Position numbers and translations under genes: made by a program
The notes under the pieces: generated by a model
Seen by the model: the letters and a program-made list of their open reading frames with translations, nothing else
The model's database searches: none
What the model was told of the DNA's origin: nothing
Shown: in pieces, positions 1-6,346 of the stretch
How the letters are laid out: each line of letters starts with the position of its first letter
Numbering within the stretch: position 1 is the first letter of the stretch
NCBI GenBank assembly: GCA_947499275.1
Contig: CANMNM010000019.1
Span: 1-12,688, forward strand
Direction of reading: 5' to 3'
DNA from: Actinomycetota bacterium
GTDB lineage: Bacteria > Actinomycetota > Actinomycetes > S36-B12
Length of the DNA: 12,688 bases

Positions 1-2165
1 ACCGGAGCAGCAGCCGAGTCAGAAGACTTCGACTTTGCATCACTGAGTGGCTGGCCAACTTTGCAGTTGTCGCGGTAGATAGCGAGAGCCTTGATTCCCA
101 TCTTCCAACCCTGGAAATACACCTCTTCGACTTCTTCTACCGTTGCATCAGAGGGCATATTCACCGTCTTGCTGATCGCACCCGAGATGAATGGTTGCAC
201 TGCTGCCATCATGCGAACGTGTCCCATTGGAGTGATGGAACGCGCGCCCATGGCGGTGTCAAAGATCGCGTAATGCTCTTGCTTGAGACCGGGGGCATCA
301 ATGACATGACCGTTCTCACCAATGAATTCAACGATCGCTTCTACGGTTTCCTCGGCGTATCCAAGTTTGCGTAGTGCACGAGGAATCGTTTGGTTCACGA
401 TCTGCATGGAACCACCACCCACGAGCTTCTTGAACTTGACCAATGAGAAGTCAGGCTCGATACCGGTGGTGTCGCAGTCCATCATGAATCCGATGGTTCC
501 TGTTGGTGCCAGAACCGAAGACTGAGCATTGCGGTAACCATTGGCCTCACCGATCGTGAGGGCGTCTTCCCAAACTTTGACTGCGAGTGTCGTTACATCG
601 CCATCAAGGCTGCTGGAGAATCGAATGTTGTCGTTGCTTGACGCATGCTTGCGCATTACTCGCTTGTGGGCGTATTCGTTGCGCGCATAGCCTTCATATG
701 GACCAACAATTCCGGCGAGTTCCGCACTGCGCTTGTAAGCAGTTCCCGTCATGAGGGAAGTGATGCCTGCGGCGAAAGCACGCCCTGCTTCAGAGTCGTA
801 CGGCAAACTCGTCGCCATAAGCAGTGCGCCAAGGTTTGCGTAACCAATACCCAATTGACGGAAACGACGGGTTGTGTCGCCGATAGGTGCTGTCGGGAAG
901 TCTGCGAAACAGATTGAGATATCCATCGCTGTAATGACGTATTCAACAGCCTTGGAGAACTGCTCCGCATCAAAGGTGTCGTCATCTTTGAGGAACTTGA
1001 GCAGGTTCAAGCTGGCCAAGTTGCATGATGAGTTATCCAGGCTCATGTACTCCGAGCAAGGGTTGGATGCATTGATCCGGCCCGTCTCGGGGTTGGTGTG
1101 CCAGTCGTTGATGGTGTCGTCATATTGGATACCTGGATCCGCACAGGCCCAGGCTGCCTCGGTCATCTTGCGGAATAGTTCGCGTGCGTCAACTGTTTCG
1201 ACGACCCGACCATCGGTGCGAGCTGTCAAACCAAATGGCTCACCATTTTCAACAGCAGACATGAACAGGTCGGAGACGCGAACTGAGTTATTCGCATTCT
1301 GGTATTGGACACTGGCGATATCAGCGCCACCCAAATCCATGTCGTAACCCGCGTCACGCAGGACGCGAATCTTGTCCTCTTCGCGGACCTTGGTCTCGAT
1401 GAACTCTTCAATGTCGGGGTGATCCACGTCAAGCACCACCATTTTGGCCGCGCGACGGGTAGCACCACCGGATTTAATAGTTCCGGCTGATGCATCGGCT
1501 CCGCGCATGAAGGAAACCGGACCCGATGCTGTTCCACCGGATGAGCGCAATAGTTCCTTGCTGGAACGAATACGGGAAAGATTCAACCCTGCGCCTGAAC
1601 CGCCTTTGAAAATCATGCCCTCTTCGCGGTACCAGTTAAGAATTGAGTCCATGGTGTCATCGACACTCAAGATGAAGCAGGCGCTGACCTGCTGGGGCGC
1701 TGTTGTTCCCACGTTGAACCAGACAGGTGAGTTGAAGGAAAACACCTGGTGCAACAGCATGTAGGTCAGTTCGTGCTCAAAGATTTCGGAATCCTTGTTC
1801 GTGCGGAAGTAACCATTGTCGCGACCTGCCTTGGTGTAGGTCAGGACAACCCGATCAATGAGTTGCTTCAGACTCCACTCCCGATTTTCCGCACCTAGCG
1901 CACCACGAAAGTACTTTGTGGTGACGATTGTCGAGGCATTCACACTCCAAAAATCAGGATATTCAACACCACGCTGCTCGAAAACTATTTCACCTGTTTT
2001 CCAGTTGTTCTGAACGACGTCGCGTCGCTCCCAACTTACATCGTCATAAGGGTGGATGCCCTCGGTGGTGAAAAGACGAACCATCTCGAGTCCTGGCGCG
2101 CCAACCGTATTGTTGACGAAATCCTCTTTCGATGTGAATGTGGGTGCTTCTGGTGCCTGCGTCAT
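1..2165 (-). CDS. nrdJ: Class II (adenosylcobalamin-dependent) ribonucleotide reductase NrdJ, 3' end outside window
   Basis: Reduces ribonucleotides to deoxyribonucleotides in the cytoplasm, using coenzyme B12 to make the active-site thiyl radical, so it works with or without oxygen. The minus-strand frame is open from the ATG at 2165-2163 to position 1, giving 721 codons with no stop; actinobacterial members are about 950 residues, so the C-terminal part is missing. Visible motifs are SACFIL (Cys163), NPCSE (Asn368, Cys370, Glu372), SSCNLASLNL (Cys381) and PTGTIGF near residue 555. By family knowledge Cys370 is the thiyl site and Cys163 and Cys381 the redox pair; the 11-residue spacing of Cys370 and Cys381 matches the Lactobacillus enzyme. 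The start has a GAAAGG ribosome site about 8 bases upstream. nrdR lies 64 bases upstream on the same strand, suggesting co-transcription. No intein or frameshift is seen. Confidence 0.96.
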   Translation of the reverse strand, partial: MTQAPEAPTFTSKEDFVNNTVGAPGLEMVRLFTTEGIHPYDDVSWERRDVVQNNWKTGEIVFEQRGVEYPDFWSVNASTIVTTKYFRGALGAENREWSLKQLIDRVVLTYTKAGRDNGYFRTNKDSEIFEHELTYMLLHQVFSFNSPVWFNVGTTAPQQVSACFILSVDDTMDSILNWYREEGMIFKGGSGAGLNLSRIRSSKELLRSSGGTASGPVSFMRGADASAGTIKSGGATRRAAKMVVLDVDHPDIEEFIETKVREEDKIRVLRDAGYDMDLGGADIASVQYQNANNSVRVSDLFMSAVENGEPFGLTARTDGRVVETVDARELFRKMTEAAWACADPGIQYDDTINDWHTNPETGRINASNPCSEYMSLDNSSCNLASLNLLKFLKDDDTFDAEQFSKAVEYVITAMDISICFADFPTAPIGDTTRRFRQLGIGYANLGALLMATSLPYDSEAGRAFAAGITSLMTGTAYKRSAELAGIVGPYEGYARNEYAHKRVMRKHASSNDNIRFSSSLDGDVTTLAVKVWEDALTIGEANGYRNAQSSVLAPTGTIGFMMDCDTTGIEPDFSLVKFKKLVGGGSMQIVNQTIPRALRKLGYAEETVEAIVEFIGENGHVIDAPGLKQEHYAIFDTAMGARSITPMGHVRMMAAVQPFISGAISKTVNMPSDATVEEVEEVYFQGWKMGIKALAIYRDNCKVGQPLSDAKSKSSDSAAAP

Positions 2166-2229
2166 GGTGGTGCCTTTCGATTTATGGGAAGTTTCTATTG
2201 TGATTGTTGTATTTACTTGTGGTCGGCGT

Positions 2230-2721
2230 TCAACTGTTTTTGCTTGTTGAACGATCAGGTTCTCGTCCAGTGGGCTCGCCTTCGGCTCGAAGGAGGGCAA
2301 TTTCAGCTTCAAAATCTTCAAGAGTGTCAAAGGATCGATAAACGGAAGCGAACCGAAGGTAGGCAACCTCGTCGAGTTCGCGAAGTGGAGCAAGGATTGC
2401 GAGTCCAACTTCCTGGGCAGGGATTTCACTATTTCCGGTGGCGCGGAGAAAATCTTCGACGCGCTGTGCAAGAAGTGCGAGATCATCATCAGAGACTGGC
2501 CTTCCTTGGCATGCTTTGCGGACCCCACTAATGACCTTGCTTCGATTAAATGGCTCGCTCACGCCACTTCGTTTGACCACAGCGAGGGCAGCTACTTCAG
2601 CGGTTGTGAACCGCCGTCCACATTGACCACATTCGCGGCGCCGGCGAATGGCCATCCCTTCCTCAACCGTTCTGGAGTCGACGACCCGGGAGTCTTCTTC
2701 ACGGCAAAATGGACATTTCAT
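2230..2721 (-). CDS. nrdR: Transcriptional repressor NrdR
   Basis: Nucleotide-sensing repressor of ribonucleotide reductase genes. The 163-residue protein has the family architecture: an N-terminal zinc ribbon with Cys3, Cys6, Cys31 and Cys34, then an ATP-cone domain at about residues 49-139 that binds (d)ATP. The C-terminal tail after residue 145 is polar and probably disordered. The ATG at 2721 is chosen because MKCPFC is the conserved beginning of the family and a strong ribosome site lies 10 bases upstream. It precedes nrdJ on the same strand, the usual actinobacterial order, so it probably represses its own operon. A NrdR-box-like palindrome at 2904-2919 upstream supports that, although expression has to be inferred. 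Confidence 0.97.
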   Translation of the reverse strand: MKCPFCREEDSRVVDSRTVEEGMAIRRRRECGQCGRRFTTAEVAALAVVKRSGVSEPFNRSKVISGVRKACQGRPVSDDDLALLAQRVEDFLRATGNSEIPAQEVGLAILAPLRELDEVAYLRFASVYRSFDTLEDFEAEIALLRAEGEPTGREPDRSTSKNS

Positions 2722-2731
2722 TGGTGGCTAA

Positions 2732-2739
2732 CTCCCTTC
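2732..2739 (-). promoter_or_regulatory. Ribosome binding site of nrdR
   Basis: On the minus strand this reads GAAGGGAG, complementary to the 16S 3' end, 10 bases before the nrdR ATG. It supports that start. Confidence 0.7.
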
Positions 2740-2760
2740 ACATCACTGACTCTGTCAACT

Positions 2761-2811
2761 AGTAACTCTCGTAACATTTACAACTTCAAACCCTTGCGTA
2801 ACACCCGTAAC
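2761..2811. repeat. 9-base-phased GTAAC direct repeats upstream of nrdR
   Basis: Two pairs of direct repeats are visible: AGTAAC-tct-CGTAAC at 2761-2775 and CGTAAC-acc-CGTAAC at 2797-2811. Within each pair the units are 9 bases apart, and the pairs are 36 bases apart, so all four fall on one 9-base grid; the slot at 2779 holds a weaker TACAAC. Direct repeats of this kind are typical of OmpR/PhoB-family response regulators. The spacing resembles the 9-base direct repeats described for mycobacterial MtrA, but the regulator is inferred, not shown. Confidence 0.6.
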
Positions 2812-2827
2812 GCTAAAACACCCATCC

Positions 2828-2889
2828 TGTGGACTACTTGTGGATGGACTTCGTCTAACCTGTGTACTTAAACCACAACCTGTGGACAA
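2828..2889 (-). promoter_or_regulatory. Cluster of DnaA-box-like nonamers upstream of nrdR
   Basis: Read on the minus strand, 2881-2889 is TTGTCCACA, an exact match to the actinobacterial DnaA box. TAGTCCACA (2828-2836) has one mismatch to it, CCATCCACA (2839-2847) has two to the TTATCCACA form, and AAGTACACA (2861-2869) is weak. A further facing copy, TAAACCACA, lies on the plus strand at 2869-2877. The four same-strand copies start at 2828, 2839, 2861 and 2881, intervals of 11, 22 and 20, close to whole helical turns. This suggests DnaA control of the reductase operon, as known for E. coli nrdAB. An origin is not indicated: there is no dnaA, dnaN or gyrB nearby. Confidence 0.5.
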
Positions 2890-2903
2890 GCACAACGGAA
2901 TTG

Positions 2904-2919
2904 CTACTACATCTAGGGG
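2904..2919. promoter_or_regulatory. Candidate NrdR box
   Basis: The 16-mer CTACTACATCTAGGGG matches the core of the NrdR-box consensus (acaCwAtATaTwGtGt) at about ten positions, including the CTA..AT..TAG palindromic core. It lies about 190 bases before the nrdR start. NrdR boxes normally come in pairs at whole helical turns. A degenerate partner could be 2873-2888, exactly 31 bases away centre to centre, but it matches only half the positions and coincides with the best DnaA-like box. Confidence 0.45.
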
Positions 2920-3065
2920 TGTGAATCTAATGTATCCAGGCGCGTAATGCAACCTGTTTCGCTCGGCGTGTTGCTTTCGCGGCGGTGAAGACTCCCCCAC
3001 AGCTGTATTGAGATGCCCAACAGCGAAATTGTCCCTATTTCCAATGCTTTCTGGCATAAAGCTGG

Positions 3066-3090
3066 TGACCGGCGATACGCCATTTGGTCA
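3066..3090 (-). terminator. Inverted repeat just after the LysM gene, possible terminator
   Basis: TGACC and GGTCA (5 bp) enclose GGCG-ATA-CGCC (4 bp stem, 3-base loop) with a 4-base bulge. The hairpin starts 4 bases beyond the TAA of the LysM gene. There is no U-run on the minus strand, so it could be a weak or non-canonical terminator, or an mRNA 3'-end stabiliser. A second imperfect hairpin follows at 3041-3065. Confidence 0.4.
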
Positions 3091-3094
3091 TTTG

Positions 3095-3445
3095 TTAGGA
3101 GATCGGGACGATGAGGGACTGCCCCGGGAATACGTGCTGTGATCCCAAATCGTTCATTTCGCGGATCCGGATCACTAAATCACGAGGATCACCTGCGGGG
3201 TCGATACTTTGAGCAATCGACCACAAGTTTTCACCCGATTGCACGACGACAATGCCGGTCACAGGTCCTTGCGAACTCCCTGCGGCATCTGCTGATCCGC
3301 TACCAAAAAAAACCCAAACGAAGAGGGCCACAAGTGTCAAAGTGAGACCCAGAACGACCCTGCCCCGTGCGGTAAGCACAATTGCAGATCTGTTCGGCGT
3401 TGTGGCATGGGAAGTGCAACGTGTGGGGTTAATCGTGGTGTTCAT
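3095..3445 (-). CDS. Small membrane-anchored LysM protein, probable SOS-induced cell division inhibitor
   Basis: The 116-residue protein has a short basic cytoplasmic N-terminus, one transmembrane segment at about residues 30-48, a Ser/Gly/Ala linker and one LysM peptidoglycan-binding domain at about residues 66-114 (VVVQSGENLWSIAQ at its start, FPGQSLIVP near its end). No catalytic domain is present. It is divergent from lexA and has a LexA box 19 bases before its ATG. The same arrangement is known for B. subtilis yneA, Corynebacterium divS and mycobacterial Rv2719c, which delay division during DNA damage. From topology and position I infer that role here; size is close to YneA. The ATG at 3445 has a GAAAGG ribosome site. 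A generic LysM wall protein is the alternative. Certainty is high for the gene and moderate for the function. Confidence 0.85.
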   Translation of the reverse strand: MNTTINPTRCTSHATTPNRSAIVLTARGRVVLGLTLTLVALFVWVFFGSGSADAAGSSQGPVTGIVVVQSGENLWSIAQSIDPAGDPRDLVIRIREMNDLGSQHVFPGQSLIVPIS

Positions 3446-3464
3446 GGGGAAGCCTTTCAGTTAT

Positions 3465-3480
3465 TCGAACTAATGTACGA
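3465..3480. promoter_or_regulatory. LexA (SOS) box proximal to the LysM gene
   Basis: TCGAAC-taat-GTACGA matches the actinobacterial SOS box TCGAACNNNNGTTCGA with one mismatch. It lies 19 bases before the LysM start and directly downstream of its likely -10 element, covering the expected transcription start. Confidence 0.82.
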
Positions 3481-3509
3481 TTTATAGCACTGAGATTGCG
3501 ACACGTCCA
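3481..3509 (-). promoter_or_regulatory. Candidate promoter of the LysM gene
   Basis: On the minus strand a TGGACG (3509-3504) and a TATAAA (3486-3481) are 17 bases apart. The predicted start falls inside the LexA box at 3465-3480, so bound LexA would block it. Confidence 0.5.
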
Positions 3510-3516
3510 GTACATT

Positions 3517-3532
3517 TCGAACATGTGTTTGA
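3517..3532. promoter_or_regulatory. LexA (SOS) box proximal to lexA
   Basis: TCGAAC-atgt-GTTTGA is a near-perfect 16-base SOS palindrome of the actinobacterial and Gram-positive type. It overlaps the likely -35 of lexA, so it should mediate autorepression. Its centre is 52 bases, about five helical turns, from the other box. Confidence 0.88.
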
Positions 3533-3557
3533 TTCGTGTCGTTTTCTGGGCTAACCT
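3529..3557 (+). promoter_or_regulatory. Candidate lexA promoter
   Basis: TTGATT (3529-3534) and TAACCT (3552-3557) are separated by 17 bases. The -35 overlaps the LexA box, a typical arrangement for an SOS promoter. The predicted leader to the lexA ATG is about 70 bases. Confidence 0.55.
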
Positions 3558-3635
3558 GACTTCACCAGATGGGTCTGACATTCTCGTTAGTTATCCGTTG
3601 GTAAGGATTTCCCCTCACATTGACAAGGAGTCACC

Positions 3636-4358
3636 ATGGCTGGCCGGATCCAAAAACCGAAAGACTCAGGCACCCTTGAGCACAAGGCGCTCGGCGATTC
3701 CGTGGTGACGCAGCTTCACGACCCCTCCCGCAGTGAACTCTCCCCCCGCCAACGGGCAATCTTGGACATGATCCGTGAAACGACCTTGGAGCGCGGATAC
3801 CCGCCCAGTGTTCGCGAAATCGGTGAGTCAGTCGGTCTCACCAGTCCTAGTTCGGTGGCACACCAATTAAAGAACTTACAGCGGGCCGGCTATTTACGGA
3901 TTGACCCCAATCGCCCCAGGGCGCTGGTTCTCTCGCCAGAAACACCTGAGTATGGATCATCGGATCTCGTCGAATCGAACACCTCGATGCAGAACGTCCC
4001 GGTACTCGGTCGCATTGCTGCCGGTGGACCAATCCTGGCCGAGCAATCCGTCGAGGCGATGTTTCCGCTCCCTCGCGACCTGGTTGGTGAGGGCGATCTT
4101 TTCAGTCTCAAAGTGGTCGGTGACTCCATGGTGGATGCGGCAATCTGTGATGGTGACTGGGTTGTTATCCGGCAACAATCGACCTGTGAAAACGGCGATA
4201 TCGTGGCAGCTTTGATTGACGATGAAGCGACGGTAAAAACCTTCAAGCGGCGTGATGGCCACGTGTGGCTGATGCCACACAACCCGGCCTATTCCCCAAT
4301 CTTGGGTGACCATGCGCAAATTCTGGGCAAAGTTGTTTCGGTACTGCGCAAACTTTAA
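3636..4358 (+). CDS. lexA: SOS-response repressor and self-cleaving protease LexA
   Basis: Represses DNA-damage genes until RecA filaments on single-stranded DNA trigger self-cleavage. The 240-residue protein has a non-conserved N-terminal stretch of about 34 residues, a winged-helix DNA-binding domain at about 35-100 (LSPRQRAIL, then PPSVREIGE) and a C-terminal S24 peptidase domain. The cleavage site is Ala129-Gly130 in GRIAAGGP, the nucleophile Ser164 in VVGDSMVDA and the general base Lys201 in ATVKTFKR; all are intact, so it should be functional. The ATG at 3636 follows an AAGGAG ribosome site by five bases. Two LexA boxes lie upstream in the divergent region shared with the LysM gene. It ends 17 bases from the convergent end of dinG. 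Confidence 0.98.
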   Translation: MAGRIQKPKDSGTLEHKALGDSVVTQLHDPSRSELSPRQRAILDMIRETTLERGYPPSVREIGESVGLTSPSSVAHQLKNLQRAGYLRIDPNRPRALVLSPETPEYGSSDLVESNTSMQNVPVLGRIAAGGPILAEQSVEAMFPLPRDLVGEGDLFSLKVVGDSMVDAAICDGDWVVIRQQSTCENGDIVAALIDDEATVKTFKRRDGHVWLMPHNPAYSPILGDHAQILGKVVSVLRKL

Positions 4359-4373
4359 TTGGGCATAACCCAA
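4359..4373. terminator. Short inverted repeat between convergent lexA and dinG
   Basis: TTGGG-cataa-CCCAA is a 5 bp stem with a 5-base loop, filling nearly all of the 17 bases between the two stop codons. Position suggests a bidirectional terminator, but the stem is short and neither strand has a good U-tract. Confidence 0.35.
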
Positions 4374-4375
4374 GA

Positions 4376-6346
4376 CTATTTGCCCGTACGCCGCGCATTC
4401 GATTCACCGCGTAATCGTTCCAAAGCATTAATGGCTATGGTCGCATCTGTCGTGAACCACATCGGCGGCATGCTTTTTCGCAAGCTACTCCCGTAGCCGG
4501 AATTCGCGAGACGTGAATCCAAAACACTCACGACCCCCTTGTCTTGCCCACTTCGAATCAACCTGCCCGATGCCTGGGCGAGAAGTAGTCCGGCTCGTGG
4601 AAGGGTCACCGACCGAAATCCTGAGCCACCTGCTTCATCAACTCGCGCTGACCGAGCTGACATCACGGGATCATCGGGTCGAGGGAAGGGGATGCGGTCA
4701 ATAATGACCTGAATACACGAATCACCCGGTACATCGACACCCTGCCACAGCGAAAGTGTCCCGATCAGGGTTGACTCAATGTCAGTGGTGAACCGCTCCA
4801 CAAGGAGGGACACGGATTCACCTTTTCTTTGAACGTGGAGTGCACTATCGCACCGAACCCGCAAATACTCAGCCGCTTTCTCAACAGCACGCCAACTAGA
4901 ACACAAAATCAAGGTGCGCCCGCCCGCAGCTTCGACTAACTCCCCCATTACGTCCAGGGTCGCCATATCAAGGCCCTCACGGCCGGGTGGTGGCAAGTTA
5001 GCTGCAACATAAAGAATTCCCTGTTGTGCATAGTCAAATGGGGAACCAACATCAATGGTCTCGGTGCGCTTGTCAGTTCCCAAACCGAGTGATGCTGCAA
5101 TTGCATCAAAGTTGCCACTCGTTGTGAGAGTCGCGCTGGTCACCACCGCAAACTTTTCGGCGAATAATTTGTCCCGCAAAAGGTGCGCCACACTCAACGG
5201 GGCACTGTGCAGTGTCGGAGGTCGACCATCATGATCAATCCACAGAACGGAGTCGTTTCCTTGAGAGATGAACGCTCCCGCAAAATCGTGGAGTTCTTCA
5301 AGCCCGCCTCGAGCCCGCTGATTTCTCGCTGCGATATCAGGATCCTCACCCTTTTGGGGCGCCATCTCGGTTACACCAGCGTGGCTGGCATCACGGATCA
5401 AAGTCAATGCGAGAAGCAACTGGGAATCAACAAACGGGAGACGGGTTAAACCACTTGTCGGATCCGAAGATGCGAGTAATGCGTCTTCGAAAGCTTTCTG
5501 CGAGTCGACCAAGGCATCCATTGTTTGGTCACTCACCTGCGACCCAACTCGTGAGATCACCCTTTCCACTCCAGCCGCATTGAGTTCAATGGTGATGGCA
5601 CCGGTTGCTCGATCAACGATTTCATGTCCTTCATCGATGATCACAATGTCGTGTTCGGGCAAAATGGGAATACCTTCAACAACATCGATTGCCAACAAAG
5701 CATGATTCGTCACGACAATGTGGGCAGCCTGGGCTTGCAGTCGCCTTTTTGCAGTGAAGCAATCCTCACCATATGAACACTTGGATTCACCGACGCACTC
5801 GCGTCGATTCACCGAGAAAGCACGCCACACCCGCGCATCAATATCGTCGCCAAAGTCATCTTTGTCACCGGTTTCAGTGCTTGTTGCCCATGCACGGACG
5901 GCAACCGCTTTATCCCCTAGTACACCGCGACTCACCTCAAAAAGCGCCTCCCCGTCCGGGTCGGGAACCTCTGAATGCAGTTTTTGTAAACACACATAAT
6001 TGTTTCGACCTTTGAGAACCGCGTACGTCAATGTAACGCCATATTCACTCGCCAAAGTGGATGCGAGCAAGGGTAAATCCTTCTCCATCAGCTGGCGCTG
6101 GAGCGCGATGGTGGCGGTTGAGACGACAACTGTGCTTCCACCTTCGCTCAATGCGTGAGCGGCAGCAGGAACCAGGTAGCCGAGGGATTTCCCTGTTCCC
6201 GTTCCCGCTTGGATTATTCGATGCCCTCCGGCGGTCAGACCCTCGACAATTGTTGCAACCATCTGTTGCTGTCCAACCCGCTCCGACCCGTCAAAGGCAT
6301 CAACTGTTTTTTGAAGTAGTTCTTGTGCGTCAATATCAACCGGCAC
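4376..6346 (-). CDS. dinG: DinG/XPD-family ATP-dependent DNA helicase with Fe-S cysteines
   Basis: Superfamily 2 helicase of the DinG/XPD type, expected to unwind DNA, R-loops or structured DNA in the 5'-3' direction. The 656-residue protein shows Walker A AGTGTGKS (47-54), four cysteines fitting the Fe-S cluster (119, 184, 190, 196), a DEGH Walker B box (238-241, usually DEAH), motif TSATL in the second half, and QASGRLIR as motif VI. The GTG at 6346 is chosen because an AAGGGA ribosome site precedes it by six bases; it overlaps the end of hflX by 11 bases, indicating translational coupling. A 33-residue upstream extension would lie inside hflX and looks unrelated. It is convergent with lexA, but I see no LexA box of its own, so SOS control is not shown. 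Confidence 0.93.
   Translation of the reverse strand: MPVDIDAQELLQKTVDAFDGSERVGQQQMVATIVEGLTAGGHRIIQAGTGTGKSLGYLVPAAAHALSEGGSTVVVSTATIALQRQLMEKDLPLLASTLASEYGVTLTYAVLKGRNNYVCLQKLHSEVPDPDGEALFEVSRGVLGDKAVAVRAWATSTETGDKDDFGDDIDARVWRAFSVNRRECVGESKCSYGEDCFTAKRRLQAQAAHIVVTNHALLAIDVVEGIPILPEHDIVIIDEGHEIVDRATGAITIELNAAGVERVISRVGSQVSDQTMDALVDSQKAFEDALLASSDPTSGLTRLPFVDSQLLLALTLIRDASHAGVTEMAPQKGEDPDIAARNQRARGGLEELHDFAGAFISQGNDSVLWIDHDGRPPTLHSAPLSVAHLLRDKLFAEKFAVVTSATLTTSGNFDAIAASLGLGTDKRTETIDVGSPFDYAQQGILYVAANLPPPGREGLDMATLDVMGELVEAAGGRTLILCSSWRAVEKAAEYLRVRCDSALHVQRKGESVSLLVERFTTDIESTLIGTLSLWQGVDVPGDSCIQVIIDRIPFPRPDDPVMSARSARVDEAGGSGFRSVTLPRAGLLLAQASGRLIRSGQDKGVVSVLDSRLANSGYGSSLRKSMPPMWFTTDATIAINALERLRGESNARRTGK

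Larger units (their letters stand above)
2722..3094. other. Gene-free control region between nrdR and the LysM gene
   Basis: This 373-base stretch has no convincing gene; a 100-codon minus-strand frame at 2755-3057 has no recognisable features or clear ribosome site. The half nearest nrdR (2750-2920) is dense in short repeated motifs: GTAAC repeats, DnaA-like nonamers and a NrdR-like palindrome. The half nearest the LysM gene (2920-3094) holds two inverted repeats, at 3041-3065 and 3066-3090, the second probably the end of the LysM transcript. I could not fix the nrdR promoter. A TTGACA at 2753-2758 (minus strand) lies too close to the gene to serve it as a normal -35. Confidence 0.7.

Noticed and set aside
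874..1347. A 157-codon plus-strand open frame inside nrdJ
   Set aside because: Shadow of the conserved reductase core that contains NPCSE on the minus strand.
1..2165. Intein or frameshift in nrdJ, as often found in reductases
   Set aside because: The frame is continuous from the start to the window edge and the motifs follow at normal family spacing.
2249..2262. GAAC-N6-GTTC inverted repeat near the end of nrdR, resembling an SOS box
   Set aside because: The spacer is six bases rather than four, the flanks do not match, and it lies within coding sequence.
2052..2531. A 159-codon plus-strand open frame across nrdJ and nrdR
   Set aside because: It is antisense to two firmly identified genes and their gap, and its translation has no family features.
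2753..2758. TTGACA (minus strand) as the -35 of nrdR
   Set aside because: A -10 at normal spacing would fall on the ribosome binding site and no suitable hexamer is there.
2828..2889. Possible replication origin, because of the DnaA-like boxes
   Set aside because: No dnaA, dnaN, recF or gyrB is near, the cluster is small, and it sits in a gene promoter; a regulatory role is simpler.
2755..3057. A 100-codon open frame on the minus strand between nrdR and the LysM gene
   Set aside because: No recognisable domain, no clear ribosome site, odd composition, and it lies over the dense regulatory motifs upstream of nrdR.
3957..4373. A 138-codon minus-strand open frame opposite lexA
   Set aside because: Antisense shadow of the LexA protease domain, with no features of its own.
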